Shown: piece by piece, positions 5,862-11,276 of the stretch | Numbering within the stretch: the first letter of the stretch is position 1 | Layout: each line of letters begins with the position of its first letter | Assembly (NCBI GenBank): GCA_964354625.1 | Contig: CAYHAK010000048.1 | Location: 1 to 11,276, forward strand | Origin: DATKKK01 sp964354625 | Lineage (GTDB): Archaea; Thermoproteota; Bathyarchaeia; Bathyarchaeales; Bathycorpusculaceae | DNA length: 11,276 nt | Reading direction: 5' to 3' | Notes under the pieces: generated by a model | Seen by the model: the letters and a program-made list of their open reading frames with translations, nothing else | What the model was told of the DNA's origin: nothing | The model's database searches: none | Position numbers and translations under genes: made by a program

Positions 5862-7715
5862 TTGTTCAAGAAGATAGTCTTTACAGTGATGGTAGCTACG
5901 CTTCTGTTAGGCACATCATGCACACTAGGTACTGTAAGACCAGTGCAAGGTTGGAACAATGGCGGCTTCTCCAGCAATCCGGCAAATCCAAGCTATGGAA
6001 CACATGACTGGATCGCCCAGCACGCACTCGATTTGTTGCCACCACAAGAAAAACAGTATATCATAGACAATCTTGCGGCTTTTCTTTATGGCACTGAACT
6101 GCCAGACACACCTAACCCCCCTGATGGAATAGGAGACACCTCAAAGCATCACTTCTATTTCTGGTCAAACAAAAGCTTGCAGGATGATGCATCTGCAGCC
6201 CGAGCGCAAGCCGAATACAATAACGCTTTCCAGTCTCTTGGGAAAGGTAACCTTGCCAACGCTGCAAAGCAGGCTGGAATAATGAGCCACTATATTGCTG
6301 ACATGACTGTGTTTGGGCATGTAATGGGTAACGGAACGAGCTGGGGAGCTGAAACTCACCACTCTGACTATGAAACTTACGTGGAAGAAAGAACAAACAG
6401 CTATAACGACGAATTCAACACTTATCTTGTTTTTGATGGAACGCTTAGTCTCACTACCGCGTACGAAGCCGCAAGAGATCTTGCTTATGATACCACGTTC
6501 GATGCAGGTGAAGGTCTGACTTGCGTATGGATGGACGATGACTATAACTGGAGTAATCCGGTATTCAAGAATAGATGCGGCGAATCCCTTAACCTGGCGG
6601 TCAACTACCTCGCCGACGTACTGCATACGTTCTACGTAGAAACTACACTCCATTTGAGCCCCTCGCTAGTTGAGTATTGGACACCGGCGTACGGCACGAC
6701 TTTTAGTGTAGACGTTGAAGTGGTCAATGTCGATGAACTCTACGGCGTTGAATTCAAGCTGTGCTGGAACACGACACTTCTCAGTCTTATGGACATTGAC
6801 GTAATCGCACCACCAGTTTGGAGTGGCAACTTTTTCATCGGCATGAATGAGACAAGAGAGGATCTAGGAAGATATTGGCTTGCATTTGCGGCCCTTGATC
6901 CTTCTCCGTCGTTCAATGGCAGTGCAAGAATAGCAAAGCTTACCTTCAAGACTACGTATGACCCTATCTTTCCATGTAATGTCACGTCCAGCTTGGATCT
7001 CATTGACACGGAACTCAGTGATCCGGAAGCCAATCCAATACAGCACAACACTCAGGACGGTGAATATCGATGTTATGCCACCAAGCCAAAACTTACAGCG
7101 AATCCACCGATGTACAATGCGACGACCTTAGGCAAAGAATTCGCTTTCAGCATAACGATTGCCGACATCGTTAATCTCCGTAGCTTTGAATTCCAGCTCA
7201 GATACAACACAAGCCTTTTAGATGCAACAGGAATAGCAGTAGGACCCTTCCTTCACACTCCGACCAGCATCACTAAGCAAATTGTCGATGAAGCAGCAGG
7301 TCTTATATGGCTGTGCGCAGAATCCCATCCCTCAGCACCCTCAGCCAATGGCACTGGGCCACTAGCAACAATCACATTCAGGGTTGCAGTGGAATCTGGA
7401 CTTTGGTATCAAGGGTATGAACCTCTTGAATGCGACCTGCTTCTCAACGGTACCGTGCTCAAGACAAACAAAGGAGTAGCAGTTGCCCATGATGTTGCAG
7501 ACCCATTGTTGCATTATGAATACATGCCAATCCCAGGCGATCTAAACAGTGATGGCATAGTAAACATATTTGATCTAAGAATCGTAGCTAGAGCCTTTGG
7601 GACTGTACCAGGAGACCCGAACTGGGATTCGCGGGCAGACGTGAACCGTGATAACAGAATCAACATCTATGATTTGGTGCTGATCTGCAGAAACTACGGT
7701 AGAACCAAACCATAG
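5862..7715 (+). CDS. Secreted zinc-dependent phospholipase C-like protein with two cohesin domains and a C-terminal dockerin
   Basis: The protein has 617 residues. A signal peptide (1-30) precedes W31, which matches the zinc-binding N-terminal Trp of bacterial zinc phospholipase C. Further candidate ligands fit that family in spacing: H48, D82, H97 (in HHFYF), H143 and D147 (HYIAD), H153, H167 and E171 (HHSDYETYVEE). The spacings H143-D147-H153-H167-E171 equal those recalled for the Bacillus cereus enzyme. Two cohesin-like domains follow at about 263-403 and 408-548 (VxELYGVEFKLCWNTTLL; VNLRSFEFQLRYNTSLL). A dockerin at 558-613 has two calcium loops (D560-D571, D593-D604). Expected activity is phospholipid or phosphodiester hydrolysis outside the cell; the substrate is unproven. 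It lies 66 bases upstream of a second cohesin/dockerin gene, a likely operon. Confidence 0.88.
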   Translation: MFKKIVFTVMVATLLLGTSCTLGTVRPVQGWNNGGFSSNPANPSYGTHDWIAQHALDLLPPQEKQYIIDNLAAFLYGTELPDTPNPPDGIGDTSKHHFYFWSNKSLQDDASAARAQAEYNNAFQSLGKGNLANAAKQAGIMSHYIADMTVFGHVMGNGTSWGAETHHSDYETYVEERTNSYNDEFNTYLVFDGTLSLTTAYEAARDLAYDTTFDAGEGLTCVWMDDDYNWSNPVFKNRCGESLNLAVNYLADVLHTFYVETTLHLSPSLVEYWTPAYGTTFSVDVEVVNVDELYGVEFKLCWNTTLLSLMDIDVIAPPVWSGNFFIGMNETREDLGRYWLAFAALDPSPSFNGSARIAKLTFKTTYDPIFPCNVTSSLDLIDTELSDPEANPIQHNTQDGEYRCYATKPKLTANPPMYNATTLGKEFAFSITIADIVNLRSFEFQLRYNTSLLDATGIAVGPFLHTPTSITKQIVDEAAGLIWLCAESHPSAPSANGTGPLATITFRVAVESGLWYQGYEPLECDLLLNGTVLKTNKGVAVAHDVADPLLHYEYMPIPGDLNSDGIVNIFDLRIVARAFGTVPGDPNWDSRADVNRDNRINIYDLVLICRNYGRTKP

Positions 7716-7770
7716 GGAGCTGAAAGCTGGGCAGTCGCAAAATCCCCTTTTTATTCGCCACAGGACAAAT

Positions 7771-7778
7771 AAGGTGAT
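7771..7778 (+). promoter_or_regulatory. Ribosome binding site supporting GTG start at 7782
   Basis: AAGGTGAT lies three bases before GTG 7782, which begins a clear signal peptide. A short T run at 7747-7751 in the same gap may attenuate read-through from the phospholipase gene. Confidence 0.65.
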
Positions 7779-7781
7779 TAT

Positions 7782-8807
7782 GTGAAGAGAAAAGCTCGCG
7801 TTGCGATACTCTTTCTTCTTTGGATCAGCTTTTTCCCTTTATGTGTTAAAGCGACGACGACTTTGTCCGTTGACCCTTCCATTACAGTGGCTTCGATTGG
7901 TGACAGTTTTTCTGTCAATATTACAGTTTCGAGCGTCACTGACCTAGCAGGGTGGGAGTTCAAGCTATACTATTTATCGTCAAGGCTGAACGGAACAAAC
8001 ATCGTTGAAGGGCCATTTCTGAAAGAAGCTGGATCTACGTATTTTGCCACAATCAATTTTACCGACAACTACAATTCAACCCATGGTTTGGCTTGGGTAG
8101 CATGCGCTCTTTTGGGTGCACCCTTAGGAGTTAGTGGAAATGGAGTGTTGGCGAGAATCACATTTGAAGCCAGACAACTGGGAGCCCTAAGTCTAAGCTT
8201 TGCCGACACGTGGCTAACTGACTCTCAGCCCATACCACATACGGCTTTGGATGGCATTGTGCAAATCCTGCCTCATGACGTAGCGATAACCAATTTTAGA
8301 ATCTCAAGAACGCTTGTTGGAGAAGGATTAGCCGTGATGATGCAGATAGACGTTGAGAACCAAGGGAACTTCACGGAGACCTTCAATGTCACTGTCTATG
8401 CCAACACACAAGCTATTGCTACACAAACTGACGTCACTTTGTCAGAAGGAACCTCTCAGATCATCACTTTGAATTGGAGCACGGTCAGCTTTGCGAAGGG
8501 AGACTACACCATAAGCGCCTATGTCACCAAGGTCGTGGGCGAAACAGACACAACTGATAACATTCTTCATTTCCCTGTCCAATTACGCGTGACCATTCAA
8601 GGCGATGTTGATGGGAGCTTTGACGTTGATATCTTTGATCTTGTGAAAATAACATCACATTATGGAGAGACTCCACCCCCAATTTGGCCGCTGCCTCCAA
8701 CAGACGTAAACGGTGATGGCAGGATCACGATACTTGATGTAGTGATTTGTACAAGCCACTATGGACAAAAATACCCCAAAATTCTCCAATTTCTCTCTGC
8801 CGGATGA
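7782..8807 (+). CDS. Secreted cohesin, CARDB-like and dockerin protein (adaptor-like)
   Basis: The protein has 341 residues. Signal peptide about 1-24 (MKRK, then a hydrophobic core ending CVKA). A cohesin-like domain spans 26-162 (TLSVDPSITVASIGDSFSVN, then LAGWEFKLYY and the late strand NGVLARITFEA). A CARDB/Ig-like adhesion domain spans about 164-270 (VAITNFRISRTLV, VENQGNFTETFNVTVYAN, TDTTDNIL). A two-loop dockerin spans 273-328 (D275-D286 and D308-D319, each followed by SHYG). No enzyme domain is present, so a structural or adaptor role is likely: it could receive dockerins through its cohesin and dock through its own dockerin. The protein runs 13 residues past the dockerin (QKYPKILQFLSAG), and its TGA is followed with no gap by a GC tract. 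Several N-x-S/T sites suggest glycosylation. Confidence 0.87.
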   Translation: MKRKARVAILFLLWISFFPLCVKATTTLSVDPSITVASIGDSFSVNITVSSVTDLAGWEFKLYYLSSRLNGTNIVEGPFLKEAGSTYFATINFTDNYNSTHGLAWVACALLGAPLGVSGNGVLARITFEARQLGALSLSFADTWLTDSQPIPHTALDGIVQILPHDVAITNFRISRTLVGEGLAVMMQIDVENQGNFTETFNVTVYANTQAIATQTDVTLSEGTSQIITLNWSTVSFAKGDYTISAYVTKVVGETDTTDNILHFPVQLRVTIQGDVDGSFDVDIFDLVKITSHYGETPPPIWPLPPTDVNGDGRITILDVVICTSHYGQKYPKILQFLSAG

Positions 8808-8815
8808 GCGCGCGC
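8808..8815. repeat. Alternating GC tract 10, directly after a stop codon
   Basis: (GC)4 begins at the base after the TGA (8805-8807) of the cohesin/dockerin gene and is followed by T. Confidence 0.9.
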
Positions 8816-9001
8816 TAATGCTGAAACAAGGAGAGCAAGAAGCAACGAAACCACTGCGATTCTGATGTTGTCGAAAAAGAGTATGCCGTCGACAAAGACA
8901 ATTCGGCCTTGATGAGTGCCAATTGCTCTTTAGACTACTGAACGAAATCAGGAGAAATAGCGTAAACAATGCTAGAGAATCAAGAAACAGTCTGCGAGTA
9001 A
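8816..9001 (-). other. Region between two GC tracts with a possible decayed membrane-span ORF
   Basis: This 186-base stretch separates convergent genes and lies exactly between tracts 10 and 11. On the minus strand, one frame reads RRLFLDSLALFTLFLLISF, and another (from 8929 down) reads as VDGILFFDNIRIAVVSLLLALLVSALARA. Together they look like pieces of an exported or membrane protein in two frames. There is no credible start or ribosome binding site, and no full ORF. It could be a gene remnant or coincidence. Confidence 0.25.
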
Positions 9002-9012
9002 CGCGCGCGCGC
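9002..9012. repeat. Alternating GC tract 11, directly after a stop codon on the minus strand
   Basis: Eleven bases, the longest uninterrupted pure G/C tract here. On the minus strand it follows with no gap the TGA (9015-9013) of the PEF-CTERM gene, mirroring tract 10. Confidence 0.9.
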
Positions 9013-9510
9013 TCATATGGTCTGTGTATCTGGAATAATGATTTGAAGCGCGCGCGTGCGTTTCCTTCTGCAGACTATGACTGCCAGAAGAGACGCAAAC
9101 ATGAATAGTGGAATAGCAACAAGAGATGGGAACTCGGGCAAATGCTTCTCAGTGTATACCCAAGATTGTGCATTGAGGTAGAAGAATCCACCCTCAAGTT
9201 CGCAATGTTCAACAATGCCACAAATCTCGATGCCAGAATTCTCAAGTGGCTGCTGCAATCCTGCAGATCTGACTACAACTGGAATCGCTCTGCTAAGCCA
9301 GAAGTCCTCATACATGTAGCAGCTAGCGAGGAAACAAACAGTGCCAGTCGTCCTGACTTTTTCGCCACAGGAATCCGCGATATGAGTGGCCAGATACCCT
9401 ACGTCAACCTCTCTATATTCCGAGCCACGATCAGCTGATGACGCGATTGGCAACAATGCAGTTGATGAAAACGCAAATAGGAAAACAAAGAGGAGCAGAA
9501 ACCCTTTCAC
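9013..9510 (-). CDS. Exported Cys-containing protein with PEF-CTERM archaeosortase signal
   Basis: The protein has 165 residues from GTG 9510. Signal peptide 1-26 (MKGFLLLFVFLFAFSSTALL). The ectodomain, about 34-120, is beta-rich with five Cys (C48, C59, C64, C97, C103) and resembles a small OB-fold-like domain (VRTTGTVCFLA, IEICGIVEHC); that fold call is tentative. The C-terminus has the three-part sorting signal: LPEFPSL (124-130), a hydrophobic span (131-147) and RRKR (148-151). In Euryarchaeota and Bathyarchaeia such tails are processed by archaeosortases and anchored at the surface. The usual protein ends just after the basic cluster; here 14 more residues (TRALQIIIPDTQTI) follow, starting at a GC tract, so the tail may have been changed. 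It lies 109 bases after the GOLD-like gene on the same strand. Confidence 0.75.
   Translation of the reverse strand: MKGFLLLFVFLFAFSSTALLPIASSADRGSEYREVDVGYLATHIADSCGEKVRTTGTVCFLASCYMYEDFWLSRAIPVVVRSAGLQQPLENSGIEICGIVEHCELEGGFFYLNAQSWVYTEKHLPEFPSLVAIPLFMFASLLAVIVCRRKRTRALQIIIPDTQTI
9048..9056. repeat. Alternating GC tract 12, inside the PEF-CTERM gene end
   Basis: GCGCGCGCG continues as alternating purine/pyrimidine to 9061. On the minus strand it encodes T-R-A-L just after the RRKR cluster, about 33 bases before the stop. Confidence 0.85.
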
Positions 9511-9619
9511 GTTACTACACCAATTACTACTACTACGCCGGAGTTCTTATGACTTATGGAGATTGAGTCAAAGGATGACTGCTCTAACACTGTCAAGTTA
9601 GCTTTGTCATAGATTTCTC

Positions 9620-10162
9620 TCAGCATTCTGAAGCCACCTGAGAGTCTCTGTTTCTCTCTATCAGAATCGTGACTGCTACTATCAGAATGATGACGATGTC
9701 GGCCACCAAAACAATCAGCAAGAAGTCCTGGATAGGGACTCCGTAGATGGATTGAGTCATCCTATAGGAAATGGACACTGTTTTGCTGAAGTTGCCACCA
9801 ACTGTGTTGCTGAAATGCAAAGTATAGATGCCATCTTCATGGGCTACAAATGCCAGGGAACCCGCGGCAATTCCTGTGTCTTCCATTATGGTATTATTGC
9901 TGGGATTGGTGACGTAAAACCTGATTACCCAAGACTGGGCACTACGCCCACTCATACCTGGTGGCATGGCGGACAACCAAATTCGGACATGCCTACCGGT
10001 TGTTAGGTTGAATTCCCTTGTTGCCGTCTCTGAGAAGGGAATATCGAAAGTCCCATAGGCTATAGGATTGGTGAGAAACATGACGCCCAAGAAGAGGACA
10101 ATCACACCAAGCACGAGCAAAAAGACCAGCAAGATATGTCTCTTCTTTGTGCGCGACTCCAA
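9620..10162 (-). CDS. Membrane-anchored protein with GOLD (emp24)-like ectodomain
   Basis: The protein has 180 residues from TTG 10162. An N-terminal membrane span or signal anchor (10-31) is followed by a beta-sandwich ectodomain (about 37-135) and a C-terminal membrane span (143-167) with a short charged tail. The pattern ATREFNLTTGRHVRIWLSA, WVIRFYVTNPSNNTI and AHEDGIYTLHFSNTVGGNFSKTVSISY is like archaeal and eukaryotic GOLD domains, which mediate protein or lipid interactions. The assignment rests on pattern only. Several N-x-S/T sites occur. It precedes the PEF-CTERM gene by 109 bases on the same strand, so both could be transcribed together. Confidence 0.65.
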   Translation of the reverse strand: MESRTKKRHILLVFLLVLGVIVLFLGVMFLTNPIAYGTFDIPFSETATREFNLTTGRHVRIWLSAMPPGMSGRSAQSWVIRFYVTNPSNNTIMEDTGIAAGSLAFVAHEDGIYTLHFSNTVGGNFSKTVSISYRMTQSIYGVPIQDFLLIVLVADIVIILIVAVTILIERNRDSQVASEC

Positions 10163-10169
10163 AATGAGG

Positions 10170-10174
10170 CCTCC
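10170..10174 (-). promoter_or_regulatory. Ribosome binding site supporting TTG start at 10162
   Basis: GGAGG on the minus strand, seven bases before TTG 10162. The frame is open further upstream but has no ATG there, so this site decides the start. Confidence 0.7.
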
Positions 10175-10201
10175 AATACGTTCCTCTGAGTAAAGAGGGA
10201 A

Positions 10202-10267
10202 TTAAGAGTTCTTGTCCCCAGTCAACGCTTCGAGCTTTGCTTTATCGTAGAGCGCGCGCCTTGGCAT
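10202..10267 (-). other. Possible 21-codon mini-ORF spanning a GC tract
   Basis: Reads MPRRALYDKAKLEALTGDKN then S and stop. The helical part after the tract (YDKAKLEALTG) resembles a natural protein C-terminus, cut by the GC tract at 10252-10259. The ATG has no clear ribosome binding site. It may be a remnant or chance. Confidence 0.2.
10252..10259. repeat. Alternating GC tract 13, (GC)4
   Basis: Preceded by A, followed by C. It is paired with tract 14 only 33 bases away; both lie between the YyaL-like remnant and the GOLD-like gene. Confidence 0.9.
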
Positions 10268-10292
10268 CCCTATTCCATGAGAGAAATCATAA

Positions 10293-10301
10293 CGCGCGCG
10301 C
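10293..10301. repeat. Alternating GC tract 14
   Basis: CGCGCGCGC, preceded by A and followed by AC; alternation runs 10292-10303. It lies 10 bases past the stop of the YyaL-like remnant. Confidence 0.9.
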
Positions 10302-10311
10302 ACTCAGGGCT

Positions 10312-10825
10312 CTATTCGTCTTTGAGTAGTGTTCGTAGTCTGTCTTTGTTGGTTGTAGGTAAGCTGCATTCAAAGTTCTTACAGACGTAGGCGGTTGTTT
10401 TCTTGTCAATCATTTTCATGCCCTTCGCAAACTCGGTCAACTGGACGATGTCCAGATCGTTTGTTGGCTTGAGAAGAACTACCTTGTTTGGAACAAACCC
10501 TTCCCTCAAAACGTTCAACATATTCTTGGTTTCTTTGGACTCCAAGTCACCCGCTACAACAATTTCAAGAGAAGGTCCTATTAGAAAGTCTAATGCAACC
10601 AGAAACATCGTATTCAAAGAAGGCGTCGTCGCGATTTCTGACGAAAATGCTCTAGTCAGTCTCATCGCTTTCTCTTCGAAGTCGATGTTTCCAGTCAGAC
10701 GTGCGAGTCTGACCAAGTTCAGGAGCCCTACAGAGTTACCAGAAGGCATAGCACCATCCCGAATTTCCTTGTTGCGGATCAGCAACTGCTCACCGTCGTC
10801 CGCCGTGAAGAAAAAGCGCGCGCGC
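10312..10825 (-). pseudogene. C-terminal remnant of a YyaL/DUF255-type thioredoxin-domain protein
   Basis: About 167 residues match the end of the roughly 600-700-residue YyaL/DUF255 family (N-terminal thioredoxin-like domain plus an alpha/alpha barrel like N-acylglucosamine 2-epimerase). The diagnostic stretch is FFFTADDGEQLLIRNKEIRDGAMPSGNSVGLLNLVRLARLTG; the normal C-terminal domain follows (SLEIVVAGD, KTTAYVCKNFECSLPTTN). Family-like sequence starts at FFF (10815) immediately next to the GC tract at 10816-10825. Beyond the tract the frame stays open but reads as unrelated Pro/Arg/His-rich sequence with no ATG. A TTG at 10785 is only an internal Leu of the conserved block. The catalytic and thioredoxin parts are missing, so the gene is probably non-functional, unless the join is an assembly error. 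Confidence 0.75.
10816..10825. repeat. Alternating GC tract 15, at the truncation point of the YyaL-like gene
   Basis: (GC)5 flanked by A and T. On the minus strand, family-conserved codons begin at the next base, and nothing family-like precedes it. Confidence 0.9.
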
Positions 10826-10947
10826 TGGTTCTTGAGGCGTTCTAAATGATTGATAGTGTGCGTTCTGATCGATCGATTCCGTGGTGTGTGTGCAGAGGGC
10901 AGTAGAAAAAGGGTAGTGGGAGAGTTACGGTGCTGGCCACTCAGGGG

Positions 10948-11012
10948 AAAAACAATACCCCTCTATAAGGGTTCAGTGAGTCCGTAGCGAGATATAGAGG
11001 TATATTGTTTTT
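10948..11012. repeat. Large imperfect hairpin in non-coding DNA
   Basis: Left arm 10948-10967 and right arm 10993-11012 are 20 bases each and complementary at 18 positions, with a 25-base loop. Each arm reads AAAAACAATA..CCTCTATA in its own 5' direction. It could be a small mobile element relic, a structured RNA or a bidirectional terminator: on the minus strand it lies downstream of the methyltransferase, and both strands carry a T5 run at an arm end. Confidence 0.7.
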
Positions 11013-11072
11013 GACCTATGTAATTCAGGAAAAAACATGGGTGAAAACCCTATTTTCGCGTTTTTGACCTAT
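11007..11072 (+). repeat. 13-bp direct repeat
   Basis: GTTTTTGACCTAT occurs at 11007-11019 and 11060-11072, 53 bases apart. The first copy overlaps the right hairpin arm. A weaker echo, GTTCTTGAC, follows at 11079-11087. Confidence 0.75.
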
Positions 11073-11104
11073 ATTGTTGTTCTTGACTAGCGCAATAAAC
11101 GTTT

Positions 11105-11276
11105 TTAGCGCGCTCGCTCACTCTTAATCGCATGCCTAACAATGAACCACCAATCAGGAAAGACCGTGTGGAGCTCAAGTTTGGCTTCTTCAGCAAACTC
11201 GTTCACTGCCCTCATCACAGACTCGGTATAAGGTGTGTAGTCATGCCCACCGATTAGACCGTTGTTCTTTATCAAT
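11105..11276 (-). CDS. Class I SAM-dependent methyltransferase, C-terminal fragment
   Basis: Fifty-six residues run in from the right edge and end at TAA 11105-11107. LIKNNGLIGGHDYTPYTESVMRAVNEF fits the late strands of Rossmann-fold methyltransferases of the GG.IGGHDY...GV..AV..F type, and FPDWWFIVRH is a usual final strand. The SAM-binding motif lies outside the window, and the substrate cannot be told. The last codons (SERAR) are encoded by the sequence containing a GCGCGC tract. Confidence 0.7.
   Translation of the reverse strand, partial: LIKNNGLIGGHDYTPYTESVMRAVNEFAEEAKLELHTVFPDWWFIVRHAIKSERAR
11108..11113. repeat. Short alternating GC tract 16, (GC)3
   Basis: Only six bases, followed by TCGC; it occupies the last two sense codons of the methyltransferase, next to its stop. 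It may be a degraded member of the family. Confidence 0.5.

Noticed and set aside
5904..5924. Possible lipoprotein box around Cys20 of the phospholipase-like protein
   Set aside because: The residues before Cys (G-T-S) do not fit a lipobox, and cleavage before W31 agrees better with the zinc PLC family.
6112..6653. Minus-strand open frames inside the phospholipase region
   Set aside because: The plus-strand protein carries all the zinc ligands in this stretch, so these are shadows.
9142..9438. Plus-strand open frame of 98 codons
   Set aside because: It is antisense to the PEF-CTERM gene, which has a signal peptide and a complete sorting tail.
10403..10849. Plus-strand open frame of 148 codons
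   Set aside because: It is antisense to the YyaL-like remnant, whose family motifs are clear, and its own translation shows no natural protein pattern.
10826..11104. tRNA or other standard RNA gene in the right-hand non-coding region
   Set aside because: No cloverleaf or conserved tRNA boxes could be found; only the simple hairpin and direct repeat are visible.

Overview
The window looks like a piece of an uncultured archaeon, most likely of the Bathyarchaeia type; that placement is inferred from gene content and not from any marker gene. The signs are secreted proteins with cohesin and dockerin modules, a PEF-CTERM (archaeosortase) tail, an FmdE-family protein, an archaeal PhoU-like protein, GGTGAT/GGAGG-type ribosome binding sites and several TTG or GTG starts. 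Only one gene is enzymatically well defined from its residues: the zinc phospholipase C-like protein at 5862-7715.

Layout. Positions 2-448 (+) hold the end of a PhoU-domain protein. Positions 721-3180 (+) hold two secreted paralogues that share a signal peptide, an N-terminal dockerin-type calcium loop and an upstream sequence element, then diverge; the second carries seven 52-residue repeats (a probable beta-propeller). At 3307-3747 (+) is a short FmdE-domain protein, followed at 3850-4248 by a small membrane protein whose N-terminal third looks frame-shifted. On the minus strand, 5685-4492 encodes a polytopic membrane protein (also with a frame break near its N-terminus) followed by a winged-helix protein. 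Positions 5862-8807 (+) form a two-gene unit: phospholipase C + two cohesins + dockerin, then cohesin + CARDB-like + dockerin. On the minus strand, 10162-9013 encodes two exported membrane-anchored proteins, one with a PEF-CTERM tail. Minus-strand 10825-10312 is the C-terminal remnant of a YyaL/DUF255 protein, and the right edge holds the C-terminus of a methyltransferase.

How the genes may work together. The four dockerin-bearing exported proteins, two of which also carry cohesins, suggest a calcium-dependent assembly outside the cell or on its surface. The archaeosortase substrate and the GOLD-like membrane protein are also envelope components. This functional link is inference from domains and proximity.

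The most unusual feature is not a gene. Fifteen uninterrupted alternating G/C tracts of 8-11 bases (plus one of 6) are scattered through the window, where chance would give about 0.15 at this base composition. Nearly all are flanked by A on the left and most by T on the right. They sit between genes or at gene ends: directly after two TGA stops, in the last codons of three proteins, and exactly where the YyaL-like gene loses its homologous sequence. They look like a highly iterated palindrome that marks gene borders and possibly rearrangement junctions.
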